DNA of 64,000 nt, from contig JASJZC010000002.1 of assembly GCA_037178855.1 (NCBI GenBank), positions 3,348,001 through 3,412,000 of the forward strand, read 5' to 3'. The translations under genes and the position numbers were made by a program. Under the pieces are notes generated by a model. It was not told where the DNA came from, did not search any database, and was given only the letters and a program-made list of their open reading frames with translations. This stretch comes from Oscheius sp. JU75 (lineage: Eukaryota > Nematoda > Chromadorea > Rhabditida > Rhabditidae). This document shows, in pieces, positions 1 through 11,818 of this stretch (position 1 is the stretch's first letter; every line of letters starts with the position of its first letter).

Positions 1-2628
1 CTGTGTGATCCAGTTCAAGACAAGCAAAGGACAGAATGACTCCTTCCTCAGTCTCAACATGTGCTGGGGATTCGCTGTAACTTTCGGAGCCGGCCTCGGG
101 ATTGGGACTTCTGGTGAGTACACGTGTTTCCATCTTGACGGTATGCATTCTTCTCCTAGGTGATTAGATAAGAGGGGGATCAATTGTTTTAACAAAAGAG
201 AATTTAGGTGGGCATATGAACCCAGCAATCACCATTCCTCAATGGATCTTGGGGAGAAAGTCATTGCAACAGGTAATCGTCTACGTGCCGGCACAAGTTC
301 TAGGAGCTATGGCGGGAACAGCTGTGGCTTATTGGAACTATATTCGTAAGTTATCTAAAAGAAGAGCCATGTGCATGGAAAATAGGACTAAGGACATGTG
401 ACTGACATAAGCTGGAGTGTACAGAAAAATTTGGAGAGATGGACATTTGACAGCTGATATTAAGCCAGGTAGGCTACAGCAAATTGAGAGCGTTAGTGAC
501 ACTCCAGGGAACAGTGAAGAAAGGATAACGACATTATCGAAGTCACAGAGACCGAAACGAAAGTATAGAGAGGCAGGCTCAACAGTTGAAGAGCGCAGGC
601 ATCCAGAGATTTAGAGACATAGGACAAAATCACAAGGAACAGAGCAGGCTACTTCTAAATGAGCGTGACAGTATAAGCAACTCAATTAGATTGGATAGTC
701 TACTGTAAACAGATAACTGACTTGTGGACAAGGACGGGGATTAGTATAAAAGACACTGTTATCCTACCGGACACGAAAGACAGAAACAGCATTAAACACA
801 ACAGACAAACAAACAAGGGAGGATGAGAAAAATCAAAGAGAACAGACTGAGTAGGCTACTAGGAACAGACAACGGACATAGTTGACTTAGAACAAGCAAG
901 GAAAACGTTAGCAAAACTAGTACAGGGCTAGAACTATAAGAACACACGGAAGCATACAGGGCTTTTAAGCCTGTTGCCAATGAATCACAAACAAACTGTC
1001 CTTCAGCTGCTCTCAACGCTTTTGATGGTGGATATCGCATCGGAGACCCTTTGAATAATTCGAGTTCTCTCTGCTTTCTGGTTACTTGCAAGGCCGGGTA
1101 CGAATCTCAGTCAGCAGGCATCTTGGATCAGGTAGGCTACGTGCAAACATCATCTTCCAATGGTCTAGATAGTTGGAACAGGAGTCTTGGCAGGAACGAT
1201 GGCCAGCATGATTGACAAGAGGAACCAAATGCCGATGTTCTTGCATCCTTTGCTCGGTGGCTTGTCCGTGAATTCATTAGCTTGACCGAGATACGTCAGT
1301 CCTTCAGGTCATGATGATCGGAATGGCTTTCGGCGTGAATGACGGCTATCCCATCAATCCTGCTCGAGACTTTGGGTCAAGACTCTTTGCCTTGTGTATC
1401 TATGGATCCGAAGCTTTCACGTGAGTCCTTCAAGAGTTTCGAGGCCAGAGTCAGATGGAGATTGTCGCTCCATCAGAAGCCTGCAAACAAACAAGAGAGA
1501 GGGCAAAAGTTCTGTTTTTCCCTACCTTTTCGGATGGACCCTCATCTATCAATCCCTTGCCACCTCGACACTACTCCAGTCTCTCAAACCCGATTTGCTG
1601 GTCACTCCGAAGAGATCTCTACAGAAACTCCAATTCTATGTCCTCGAGGCGACGACTTAGGAGTGTTCGAAAATGGATTGCTCAGGACTACCCCAGTTCC
1701 TAGTTTCGGTGGTTAGAGAATAGTAGATGGCTGCCAAAAGAACAGCGTCCTTCAGCGTTAGTCAAATCGTTTTCACCCACATGTCCCAAGCCGATTAGAC
1801 CGAATGATTTCTAAAGAAACCATCGAATGTTACAGGACGTTATGACCGGGCGATAAAGTCGTGCGCGAAGTTTTGAACTCCCGGTCAGTTTACACAATAG
1901 CCTTGGAATGCTAGCACGTGTGTAGCGTGCTAGTCATGCCACCGGGACATAACCTTTAGAGAGCGGAACGGGATTCTTTTTGGACTATCCACTCTTTGAT
2001 TACTTCGTAAGATGGTACTTACGATCTTCTAGGCCGAAGAATCTCATGATGTTTCCAGTTAGACTGAACTTTTTCCCTGTGTGTCTTCATTCTCCAATCT
2101 CACCTAGACACTGCCAGCGTTCATGGGTTGTGAACATATATAGACAGAGTGTAAAATGTGACAGAGTGGGCAGGAACCAGAGACATTGGGATTCCCCCAG
2201 TAGCCTGTAAAAGTCAAGTTAGACAACTTGTTGTCGTGTTTCCTGGCTGTACCGAATTGATAGTAGAAAACTCAAAAGATCTCAAGGGTAGCTGCGAAAA
2301 TAGTGCTCAGGTCTGCTAGGTTCAGATCCTGGTACAATTCTTCTCAATCAGTTTTTTGAGCAGTGTCTTCATACTTTCGGATTAGATCAGCCCTATATGA
2401 AAACTGTTAAAACATTTACAAGCACTGTCCAGATTCAAAACATGACAGACGAATCACAATGAATCTGGTTTCAGAGTCGACAACTACTGGTTCTGGGTCC
2501 CGCTGGTCGGTCCCCTCGTTGGAGGAGTGACTGGAGCCCTCTTCTATAACTTCTTCTTCGACTTCCACAACCCTCCACTCGAAGAGGACGAGCTGTCTCT
2601 CGAAATAAAAGAGCCAATCTATATATAA
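1..2628 (+). CDS. Aquaglyceroporin (3' part; 5' end outside window)
   Basis: A membrane channel for water, glycerol and other small solutes. Exons read in phase are 1-113, 208-345, about 967-1130, 1169-1267, 1308-1420 and 2475-2628 (stop TAA 2626-2628). The first NPA motif lies in [13 protein letters not shown] (from 210) and the second in [15 protein letters not shown]. The Asp directly after the second NPA is typical of glycerol-conducting members. The last exon encodes the final helix ([13 protein letters not shown]) and a short acidic tail. The last intron is about 1 kb, far longer than the others. N-terminal helices 1-2 are missing because the window starts inside the gene. An AATAAA signal follows at 2646. 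The family is certain; which paralogue cannot be said. Confidence 0.9.
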
Positions 2629-2645
2629 AGCATCGACAGCGTGTA

Positions 2646-2651
2646 AATAAA
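2646..2651 (+). terminator. Poly(A) signal AATAAA of the aquaporin gene
   Basis: AATAAA lies 18 nt after the aquaporin stop codon. Confidence 0.6.
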
Positions 2652-3148
2652 GCATGGACAAGAGTGGCCTTTTCCTTGATATCGTCCGGGACTGACCTTG
2701 ACGCGATATGAACCAGCCTCGTTTTTCGAATTGGACTTTCCCGGCCAGTTCAGTTCCTGTCTTCAAACTTGCCACCTTTTTCAAGGAAAGCATTGTGCAG
2801 ACCGTCATGGTCACCGATCACCGGTCTTTTTTCCATGATGATTTGGAGTTGAGGTATTTAAGCGGAGATTCTCGCGGGCTCTTTTGAAACTGGGATGCCT
2901 TTCAGATGGTAAAGCTCATCTTTTGAAGACTTCTAATCTGTAGGGGTTGTCCTCTCTTCATGTATCATTCTACCTCTGTAGCTTCCAGTATCAGCACTCG
3001 GAAAACTTCCATCTTCTTAACCCTCACCTCCCATTTTTCTAACTTGTTCAATGTTCCAGTCACCCTGTAACTCTCTTTTTCTCTGTCGCTAAACACAGAG
3101 TAGAAAAGCCTTTCTCATTGGGAATTACCGACCAACTTCTGTTTCCAG
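2652..3148. other. Intergenic, no gene seen
   Basis: AT-balanced sequence with no convincing exon. It ends in a pyrimidine tract and TTTCCAG directly before the ATG at 3149. Confidence 0.4.
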
Positions 3149-3750
3149 ATGAAAAGCTACGGTAGCCTCGAGAAGCCTCTTGCCGATGCCTCTCCCTCCA
3201 CTTCTGAAACACCTTCAGTCGCCTCACGATCCACAGCCCCTTCTGTAAGTTTCATTCTATTTAGGAAGTCACTGTGCTACTCGATGTTAACCATGCGGAA
3301 CTGCGAATCAAAGATGTGTCACCTTGGATTATATAGGGTTTGGAGAACAATAAAAACTTGCCGACAGAGAACCGCGAGACAAAAATAGGTCGGGTATTGA
3401 GATCAATCTCTATTCGTATTTCAAAAAAGTATGGTTATCGTTATCAGAAGTCTGAAAGGATTTTCTGAATAAGACATCGAGACAAAATAAATTACTGTTC
3501 CCGAAAAATAGCTATGATTCGCAAGAATATCACAAACTAACCATTTCTTGAAACTTATGGAATACAATAGACTATAAACAATCAAAGTGTATATCATGTT
3601 TTGATTAAGAGCAAGGATAGCTATTACCCCCTAGAAGCTCAATGAAAGTTAGAGCATCATTTCTTTGAAATTTTACTGATTTCTTTTCCGTTCTGTCAGA
3701 GTGTGCCTTCTTTCTCACTTCAATCTGTTCGCAGGTTTCCCTCCAGTTGA
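3149..3750 (+). CDS. Small Ser-rich protein, or alternative first exon of the phosphatase downstream
   Basis: The ATG at 3149 directly follows a TTTCCAG acceptor. Exon 3149-3244 encodes 32 residues (MKSYGSLEKPLADASPSTSE...) and ends in phase 0 at a strong GTAAGT donor. Read as a stand-alone gene it joins in phase to 3700-3750 (acceptor TTCTGTCAG), giving 48 residues ending in TGA, with AATAAA at 3865. The same phase-0 donor also fits the acceptor at 4519, which would give the downstream lipid phosphatase a second N-terminus. I recognise no family. The Ser/Thr/Pro-rich composition suggests a cytosolic disordered segment. The exon looks real; its gene assignment is open. Confidence 0.45.
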
Positions 3751-3864
3751 GCAGCCAGAGCAGAAGTTACGTTCTGATCTCCCGGACTAACTCGACTTGG
3801 CTGCACTTGCTAACATTCATTATGCGGACAAAGTAGTTGTCACTAAACTCTACTACTAAAGCGA

Positions 3865-3870
3865 AATAAA
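3865..3870 (+). terminator. Poly(A) signal AATAAA
   Basis: AATAAA about 115 nt after the TGA at 3748-3750; supports a separate short transcript. Confidence 0.4.
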
Positions 3871-4435
3871 AACAGCTAGCCAAATATGTTGTCCAGATGT
3901 TTTGTTGTTCAAAAACAGTTATTGCCTAAATTAGCTGGCATGCCTACTTTGGGTACTCTCTAAAACTTTGCTTTCGTCCCAGTGAAGCCACTGGGAGCCG
4001 TTTGTTACTATGAAGCGGCGCAGCCGCCGAAACAAACGGGGCAAAAGGACGGCGAAAGTCATCGGAGATGGCTGGTTGGCAATAAAAGCTTCCGACAGAC
4101 AGATACGGAGACGGGATTAAAATTTAAAAATGGTTAATCGCGTTTTGATTACGAATCAGGTACAATGTGGAAGAGGGTCACTGAAAATATTTTGATTTGT
4201 GAGACATAGTTTTGTGACACACCAGCGCCTGCAAATAGATCAAAGAACTTCCTGGTCATCTGTTTACGTGGTCACATTTCGATATCATCGCTAGTCTGTT
4301 TTGTGCGGGTTCGCGTAAACAGATCCTAGCCAATCGATTAGGGGGGGAAGCAGCATTGGGACGACGAAAAACGCAAAAAGGGTCTTCCCCACCTTGTGCT
4401 CTTATCAGTACCCATTCCATTTTTATTTCCACAGG
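3871..4435. other. Intergenic / intron, no gene seen
   Basis: No exon recognised. It holds an imperfect inverted repeat around 3993-4040 (CCGTTTGTT ... AACAAACGG flanking a GC-rich core) that could fold back. Confidence 0.3.
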
Positions 4436-6129
4436 ATGCCCGGCTCCGGTGAATGGAACATTTTAGAGAGTTCCGTGAGTATTTCTATCCTTTTTTAATA
4501 TAAAAGTCATATTTTTCAGGTAATTGTGCCCACAGATGAACCGAATACTCATCAGATCAATCTCCGAAGTCTTTTGCTCAACTTTGTCTTTCTATTTTCA
4601 ATAGGTGAGAGCCAGTAGACTGTCAGGGAAAACAGATTGCAGCGGTGACAGCAGAGGCAGTTCCAAAGTTCACAGGAACGGTCAAGAGGGGATTTTTTTG
4701 CGATGATGAAGATATTATGTATCCGCACAGGGAGGACACATTCTCAGCCAGGTTTCTGTTCACCTATTGCACGCTGATGCCCTTCTTTGCGGTAAGTCAT
4801 TCAGACACCAGGATTTTATTCTCAAATTTGTATTCTCTGAAGTCTCCAGTAATCCTCCAAAACAACTTTTGACTTTAGATGAGTTTCGAATGGACATAAG
4901 TAGAACCAGGTCGAAATCTCGTGACTATTCATGTTTTTGATTGATAACTTACCAAAGAACTGCAGTCAGAGATATCACATTCGGTACTGTAGGACTTAAG
5001 TTTCTTCTAGATATGTCTGGTAGAACTGTACCGACTGCGACGAGAACGAGGAAACCCTGATGTCCCAACCTACAGAATCAAGACAAGTACTGTTCCCATC
5101 TTCTTGGTCAGGGTCTTCACCTATTTCGGTATCTCTTTTTCAATCTTGATCGCTAACAAGTTCAGCCTACTCCCAAATTGGCTTCGTGACAGTTCTCGTT
5201 CTCACCAATACGACCAAATGTGTTGCCGGCCGTCTCCGTCCCCATTTCTTGGCAGTTTGTAAGCCAGTCGGAATCAACTGTTCCAGCAATCCGTGAGTTT
5301 TATTGTCTGATCCAAAAGAGAAAACCTATTCAGCAAAAGTTTTGAGCAGGACTACAACTGTACAGGAGATCTTGCCTTGGTCCAAGAGGCAAGAAAGTCC
5401 TTCTTCAGCGGACATTCGAGTTTGTCCATGTACGCGACAATCTACACTGTGGTATGTTCTGGTGAAGACTAAGAGAAATAGACGGCTTTCAGCTCTACAT
5501 GCAAGCTCGACTGAACAAGATCGGAAGCAAGGTCTTTGTACCAATTATGCAGACTCTTCTGATCGCGTTTGGTAAGTCCAGCCCACTTTGCAATTGACAA
5601 AAGGCTCCGAAGTTTTTACAAATCAAACCAGAGAAATAGCCAGCAAGACAGACAAGCAGTCTTGCTGGCTATTTGTTGAGTCTGAACTGACGTCTTGTCC
5701 TGTCCGTTATGGTTCACGATGATCCGAACTTTGGCATCCTACACTTCATCTTTAGCTAATAGAGTAGTCTTTAGGCCTGAGCATCTGCTATTCCCGAGTG
5801 AGCGACTACATGCATCATTGGTCGGACGTCTTGATCGGAATCTTTGTCGGATCCTTCATCGGAGCTTATTCGGTAAAAGCATCACTTCACACCGTGTATA
5901 CTATTTTCAGTGCATCTGTTGGGCAGAACTCTTCAAATTCTCCCGTGACTCTGTCCTACCAACAAGCGCCAGTCCATTTATGTTGATGGACGAGGGTCGA
6001 CGCAACTCTTTGACCTCACCCATTGAAAATAGTCAGTTTTGAGAAGGTGACATCAATTGGATTGTTTCAGTTACAGATCTCGACGTCGAGCAGGGTGCTC
6101 CCACAGCTAGCAACCTCCAGAAAATATAG
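4436..6129 (+). CDS. Lipid phosphate phosphatase (PAP2 family, PLPP/wunen-like)
   Basis: A six-helix membrane enzyme that dephosphorylates phosphatidate and lysophospholipids on the outer or lumenal face. Exons read in phase: 4436-4474, 4520-4604, 4643-4791, 5011-5128, 5166-5292, 5334-5451, 5493-5571, 5775-5872, 5911-6031 and 6071-6129 (stop TAG). The N-terminal loop KRGFFCDDEDIMYPHREDTF is the family hallmark. The three PAP2 catalytic motifs are intact: KCVAGRLRP (C1), FFSGHSS (C2) and SRVSDYMHHWSDV (C3), supplying Lys, Arg, both His and Asp. Acceptor CACAG lies one base before the ATG. AATAAA follows at 6133. An alternative N-terminus from 3149-3244 is possible because both first exons end in phase 0. 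Confidence 0.93.
5634..5674. repeat. Perfect 16-bp inverted repeat (hairpin) in an intron
   Basis: AAATAGCCAGCAAGAC (5634-5649) and its exact reverse complement (5659-5674) are separated by 9 nt, inside the PLPP intron between exons 7 and 8. Confidence 0.8.
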
Positions 6130-6375
6130 GGCAATAAATGTTGATTTAATATTTTCCCGGGGTTGTTCTCTTGAGGGATAGTTTGAGAATCGCTTGCGAC
6201 AAGATGACTCTGCGACTGCTACTGTGCTTGTCCCTTCAATCGGTTAAATAGTATTAGCCTCTCGTCCTCTGTACAGGTCGAGTAAGAGTCTACGCGAGGA
6301 AAGCAGTCGAGGCTTTGAAACTCAGGGAAGCTTGGATCGACTTTTTGCGTTTTGTCAATTTCTTCAGTCTTCTTT

Positions 6376-6684
6376 TCACCTCGGCACTCTGTAACCGTAA
6401 AAGTTATGGACCCTATCAAATATGAACTGTTTCCAATAAATGTTAACGACAAAACATTTCTCACAAGAGACTACAAAATATTAGGATGCTAGTCTGTCAG
6501 ACTTTGAATTCTGACCGATCTCAAAAAGCGAAGTAGGACATTTGATTCGCAGCCGCCTGTGACCAATACTGAGTCCTGCCGGCGAAGCTGCCGTCGGCAG
6601 CTGGTGTAAGTAATAAAAAGGACGTTCTTCTGGATACGGGCAGAGAGGACCAGGGCTACAGTGCAGGACCTCCGAAAGAGCAAA
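6376..6684 (-). CDS. Possible two-exon cysteine-containing protein (fragment)
   Basis: Reverse-strand reading: acceptor TTTTCAG, exon 6684-6516, then GTCAG...TTGTAG, exon 6470-6376 ending TGA. The frame stays open across the join and gives an unusual composition with paired cysteines (HCSPGPLCPYPEERPFYY, later CEKCFVVNIYW and HNFYGYRVPR). It has no start codon, so more upstream exons would be needed; none was found. No family recognised. Overlapping frames on both strands are also open, so this may be chance. Confidence 0.27.
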
Positions 6685-7876
6685 CTGAAAATTTAGAGCT
6701 GGCTAAAGTTTTCCTACCTCAATTTTTTCCTTACGAATGCGCCGGGCTTATTGCGAAGAGTACCAATTTAAAAATTTGCGAACAGCCTTAAGAGCCGTGC
6801 ATTGAACGCACGGCTGTTAATCAAATTAAAACCTGGACAGTACATGTCCGCTCCTACTTTGTGCTCACGGACAGACACCAATGCGTATTATTAATAGAGA
6901 GCTGTATCTACTAACCAATCTCGTATGGGGGATCGTTACTTTTTGAATGCCCTTGCTTTAGTTTAACAGTGCAAAACTACTAATACGACGGAATTTTCGC
7001 ATCGTGAAACTGACTCGTCTTGCCGTACGCTCCAAATGGATATCACTCATGTGCTTCATATCCGTATTTGAGAAGAATGACTGGGAATCGTGAACTCCGA
7101 ATGTATATCACTGATACTTTTATCACTGTTACAAATTACAGTAGAAAAAGTCGTCAAAAGTCTTGTCGCGTAGTACTACAGCTACCCTTCAATCTTATCG
7201 GATCGGACCAAAAATTTTACGTGGGCAGTCGACTCCGAAAAAAAATATTGAGAGGTTTCGGGACTTGGAGGTCAGAGGGTCGAAGAGAATTGTAGCTTTC
7301 AAAATCGCGCCAAAAACGTTTTTCGGCGATAACTTTTTTCTACGGGTAGATAGAAAAAATCAAAAATAGGTCGGGGGTACGGATTCTCTGCACGGAAAAG
7401 TATTCCTTCATTATTGTTTTGGTCAGCAATAATGTTTCCATGTCAAGTTTGTGCAATTGCAATGGGAAAACACTTTTTTTTCCTTAAGATTACTTGTCAA
7501 AGGACTCAAAATCGTCAAAGTTACTACTTTAGTGGCTCACCATTGCATGTCACGCATTGAAATTGACTCAAACTTCATCCACCATTTATCCCCGGCCCCT
7601 AGTACATCTTTTCTAGAGCGATTGCTACCTTTTTCAGACTTCGGTGGACGCACGAAGTTGCTATTTTGACCCTTTTCGGAAAATGTCGCCAAGAAAGTAT
7701 GGTCGAATATCAGATGCTTTTCTCTGAGAAGGTTTTTAAGTCTATGACGGTTACTAACGATTTATAACTTCCGGCAGTCTCTAAAATTGCTTATTTTTCT
7801 TGGGGACATTTTCCGAAAGCGGCCTTCTCGGTTTATTCGGCTTACATATACTCTGGGCAAGGATTCGGACGCATTA
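6685..7876. other. Unresolved region
   Basis: No gene could be assembled. It includes a short hairpin, AGCCGTGC...GCACGGCT, near 6791-6813. The open frames present are short and do not join to each other by phase. Confidence 0.3.
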
Positions 7877-8146
7877 GAGTCTGTTAAAATCTGGTCCGCC
7901 TCCGGCGTCGCTGTTTTCGGCCACTTCATGACCATGATCATCTACGCCCGCGACGAATGGAAGGACCCAATGGCAATGCTCAACGGCATATTCGATAGTA
8001 CTGCCAGCCAATTCGCCGGTCTCGCGAAGGATCCGCATCTCCTATTTCGTCGCCATGGAGTAATCTCTTTTCTGAAGAAATTGAAGGACATGCTAGGAGA
8101 GACTCAATCCAATCCCGAGAAGTCTAGGAACATGACGAGTCGATGA
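7877..8146 (+). CDS. Last exon of an unknown protein
   Basis: An open frame from about 7877 (acceptor GCATTAG) to TGA at 8144-8146, with third-position choice typical of coding exons here. The product contains a hydrophobic stretch (SASGVAVFGHFMTMIIYA), then WKDPMAMLNGIFDSTASQFA, then a basic, polar tail. It may be one membrane segment of a small organelle protein, but I do not recognise it. Upstream exons were not identified; the frame also stays open back to an ATG at 7787, which may be chance. Confidence 0.4.
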   Translation, partial: ESVKIWSASGVAVFGHFMTMIIYARDEWKDPMAMLNGIFDSTASQFAGLAKDPHLLFRRHGVISFLKKLKDMLGETQSNPEKSRNMTSR

Positions 8147-8476
8147 AGAACAAGTAGGCGGATAATGTACATGGAAATCGGTTTATTATTTATTTTATTC
8201 TATTTGTTACTGATTAGATAAACTCTTCTCAATGACCGACTTTGTCACTTCTCAACTGTGGATCTGTCAAATAGTTGGAACAGCTCTAAGAATAGCAGAG
8301 CTGACACACTCAAACTTTTTGAAGTACCAGACATAAACAGTAAGTTGCATTTCATTCTCATTTATTTAGATTGTTCTCATGGAGAGATCTTTTACTACAA
8401 TTGAAACATTAATAACATGAAAACATAACAAACATCGAGGATGAAATGTGTATCGGTGGGTGGGAATGTTGGGTGT
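8147..8476. other. Intergenic between convergent genes
   Basis: AT-rich 3'-flanking sequence between the unknown + strand exon and SmD1 on the other strand; no exon seen. Confidence 0.4.
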
Positions 8477-8892
8477 TTAGGCTCCTCTTCCACGCGGGCC
8501 GCCACGTCCTCCTCGGGCTCCTCGTCCACCACGGCCACGCGGTCCTCCTCTGCCGCCTCGTCCACGTCCAGGTCTGGCAGCACGGGCCTTCTTCTTCTCA
8601 TCGTCAACGAGCAGGGTGTCGAGCGGCAGGGCATCGGGAAGAATTACATACCTAATGTTATTTCCTGGAAAAGGCCTTGTCAATGACTGAAATGGAAAAG
8701 GGACCTACCACGAATACTGAGAGAATCCAAGTTGATAGGTTCCTTATTCTTCAGGCTCATCTTGACCGATCGAAGATGCATGTTCATCGCGACATCGACG
8801 CCCATCACTGCTCCGTGGACTAGAGTGCCGTTCTTCAGCTCTACAACAACCGTCTCGTGGGACAACTTCATAAGGAAACGGACAAGCTTCAT
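8477..8892 (-). CDS. SNRPD1: Small nuclear ribonucleoprotein Sm D1
   Basis: A core Sm protein that forms the seven-membered ring on U1, U2, U4 and U5 snRNAs for pre-mRNA splicing. Two exons: 8892-8709 and 8664-8477 (stop TAA). The start [19 protein letters not shown] is the conserved D1 N-terminus. Sm1 and Sm2 motifs follow, with NMHLRSVKM and the RNA-contact stretch [14 protein letters not shown]. The tail is a run of RG/GR repeats, the known target of symmetric dimethylation for SMN recognition. TTTTCCAG lies 6 nt before the ATG, so an in-frame extension further upstream is not the real start. It is divergent from the SR factor at 9821; both products serve the spliceosome. Confidence 0.96.
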
Positions 8893-9820
8893 GGCTCTCT
8901 GGAAAATATGAATAAAACAACGAACAGGAAGAGAAATAGGAGAAAAGAGCAAGGAAAGCTAGAAAAAATGGATACAGGTAATATTCAACGAAATTTCCTA
9001 TTTTTCAGGCGAAAGTACGGGTAGAACCTCTCGGTAATCAGAATACAAGAAAAAATATAAGAGGAGAAGAAGTTTGGAAGAGAAAATAACGAAAATTCAG
9101 GATTTTAGTTTCACGACTTATTTCAACAACAAACTTTCTCACACAGACCGTTTTGCAGGCTAAAAAGGTCAGAAATCAACTACTTCTAACTTCTTAACAC
9201 TCAAATTTTCTTTCCTCTCGTTTTTCAAGCGAAAGAAATAGACAAAAAGAATGGGAAAAAGAAGAAGAACGAGTTGAAGAAAAAAAGAAATCTACTTTCG
9301 AATCGTTTTGGTTTGAATCGGTGCGCGATGGGTCTCGGCACTACAATGCCGCCCAGTTACGGTAATTGGCGGGGTCTCATTTCATTTTCAAAATTTCCAA
9401 CTGGTCATCATTTTCTTTTTCTTTGGCCTTTTTATATGTTTCTGCCTGTTTTCGTTACAAAATCGCAGAGGATTGTGTCTGGTTAATCAGCTGGACGTCC
9501 AAGTATGCCTTTAGAATCATAGAAATAGTTAGAATCTGATCGAGAACAAGGATTCTCTTTTGCAAGCCACAGAAAATCATTACGATCCCGCTTTTGTCAA
9601 GCCTTTCCCTTGTAAGCGAACGTCAAATCGATATCTGTTTGCTCTGACTCACAAATAGGCCACATCACAAGCACGTGTTGCGAAACGTGGCAGCGATTTC
9701 GATGCTCGTGTGACTTTCTATTTCGAATTGTTTCCATTGCCTTGTAACATTTCTTATCTCCTTCTTCAATTCCATCAATTACTCTTTGTTTTTCAGGGAG
9801 CTCAGGTATTAACACCAAAC
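8893..9820. promoter_or_regulatory. Shared upstream region of SmD1 and SR factor
   Basis: About 930 bp between two divergently oriented splicing genes. It is A/T-rich with no convincing exon and probably carries both promoters. Confidence 0.45.
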
Positions 9821-10700
9821 ATGACCCGTGTTTACCTGGGAAGAATTCCATACTCCGCCCGCGAGAGAGATATCGAAAAGTTAGTTTGTTTTTCATCCCC
9901 AAACAACCCACTTTTTCAGATTCTTCTCCGGCTATGGCAAAATCAAGGACATTTCGATGAAATACGGCTTCGCCTTTGTCGAATTTTCCGATATCCGCGA
10001 CGCAGAAGACGCCTGCCACGATCTGAACGGGAAGGCCATGAATTCAGACACAAATCTTCGCTGTATCGTGGAAATAGCCAAGGGCCGACCGCGCGGCTCC
10101 GACGAGTACCGCTTCACTGATCGTCGTGGCGGCAGTGGACGTCGTCGAAGCCGTTCCCGTTCTCCGGCTCGTCGGCGCCGCAGTCGTTCTCGCGATCGTC
10201 GCCGTTCTCCTCGACGCAGTCGCTCTCCCAAAAGACGCAGCCGCTCGCCCAAGAGACCTGATTCTCGCGACAGGTAGACTATTTTCGTGAAATTTGTTCA
10301 AGACTGTTTTAGATCAGAAGACAGATCCCGCAGTCCGGTGGCCAAGAAGTCAAAGAGAGACAGCCGCAGTCCGAGTCGTTCTCCCAAGCGCTCGAAGAGG
10401 GATGACAGTCGTTCGAAGAGTCGAAGTGCCTCGCCTCGCAACGACAAACGTTCGCCAAGTCATTCTCCGAAACCCGAGCGCAGTGCCAGCCCGAAACGGG
10501 AAAGTCGCTCCCGAAGCCGCAGTCATCATTCCGAGGTCAGTACATAGCCACTAGTTTGTAATTTCAAGCATTTTCAGAACGGAAAACGCTCTCGAAGCGG
10601 CAGCGCCGCCAGCCGAGGTCGTTCCGAGTCGCGCTCCGCCAGCGGATCCCCTCATCGCAACGGAAACGGCCGGGCCAGAAGTCCTTCTCCTGCCGACTAA
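9821..10700 (+). CDS. SR splicing factor (one RRM, RS tail)
   Basis: A serine/arginine-rich splicing regulator. Exons 9821-9879, 9920-10273, 10313-10535 and 10578-10700 (stop TAA). The N-terminal RRM has RNP2 (RVYLGRIP) and RNP1 (YGFAFVEF), with RDAEDACHDLNGK between helix and strand as in the nematode RSP-1/RSP-2 type. No second RRM is present. The rest is a long RS domain of RS, SP and KR repeats, about 170 residues, consistent with SR-kinase phosphorylation and nuclear speckle targeting. ATG follows a CTCAG acceptor by 14 nt. The RS repeats create long spurious open frames on both strands. Confidence 0.94.
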
Positions 10701-10919
10701 CCTTCTTCTCCTCCTCCCCTAAAAGGTTTGATTCTATCTCTCGTTTGTTTATTTTGTTTCATTATTCGCTCCCTAAAAATCGCGTTAACCTTCTTGTTAG
10801 ACTACATTAGATCTCCTGTGTCCTTTCCGTAAAAGCGAAGAAAAGATGTGATTATAAATCTTGTTGATCTAATCAGTTTTATTTGAAGCGTCAGAACAAC
10901 TACGGTCAAGTTGCCCCCT

Positions 10920-11818
10920 CGTTCAGTCCCACAGTTCAGCTACCAAAGCCTAGTCCGAGTTCATCTACAGAGTCCAATTCTCGATGGCTGAGCATCTACA
11001 GAGTTGATGTCTCAATCCGCAGATCTTTCCCCCAGAGAAAGAGGTAGAAAACAGTTTTTCTAGACGTCCCCTCTGTCGAGCGCTCAATCGATCCGCAGCC
11101 CACAACTTCATCTGTTAATTCTTTCCGAGACGAACACCATAGCAACATCCGTCGCGCCTTCTCGGCTGATATAACAATCGATGCGAGGACGAAGAGATAA
11201 GCGCGAGTAATTAGGAAAGTGAGGTGAGGTGTGACAACACTAATCGCGGTAAGATGCATGAACACAGTGATGATTGGCTGCCGAACCCTCCTTTTTTGTT
11301 CATGCTAACTGTTGTGCTAACATTTTTGTAAAACCATAGAGAGAGGACGACGAGAGATGACTTCTTCACGACGAAGAGAAGAGCTGACAATAAGTCATGT
11401 GCTGGAAACCACGGGACAAACTTGACAGTGCTAGCAGAGATTCTTGGATGATTAAAACGGCACCTTTTCAGTTGGTTAGGCGAGATAAAAAGACGAGAGT
11501 TGGAGCTATGAGAACGTTTACACGTAGATGACACGATTTGCTAGGAGAAACACGTATACACTCCGCTTTAAATCAAGCCGATCGACCTTTGAGGACATGA
11601 GCTTACAGTTATTAGCAAGCGACTAACAAAAATCGCCTCAAAATCCTCTAGCGAACATACCGTTCTCTTCGTCGACAGCTAGATATAGAAAATGGAGATG
11701 AATCCGATGCTGGACAGAAACAAGCATTCGCTCTTCGGGACACGCTTGCCGCTGCTAACTCTGGAGATGACTCACATCAAATCGGAACTATTTCCCTCTT
11801 TTGATTCCTTGTAGATCT
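10920..11818 (+). other. Coding-like patch, gene structure unresolved
   Basis: Several + strand blocks read like protein but do not join cleanly. About 10925-11046 is Ser/Arg-rich and ends in a TAG. About 11064-11190 contains SFRDEHHSNIRRAFSADIT. About 11430-11525 contains WMIKTAPFQLVRRDKKTR. A last exon from about 11653 (acceptor CCTCTAG) has ENGDESDAGQKQAFALRDTL and ends in TGA at 11801-11803. The only intron that would link the first two blocks would be about 20 nt, which is too short to trust. Possibly a diverged or decayed gene. No family recognised. Confidence 0.3.

Noticed and set aside
8441..8686. Forward frames over SmD1
   Set aside because: Shadows of the RG-repeat codons on the opposite strand.
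9597..10301. Long antisense open frames over the SR factor
   Set aside because: They mirror the RRM and RS-repeat codons on the other strand; low complexity explains the openness.
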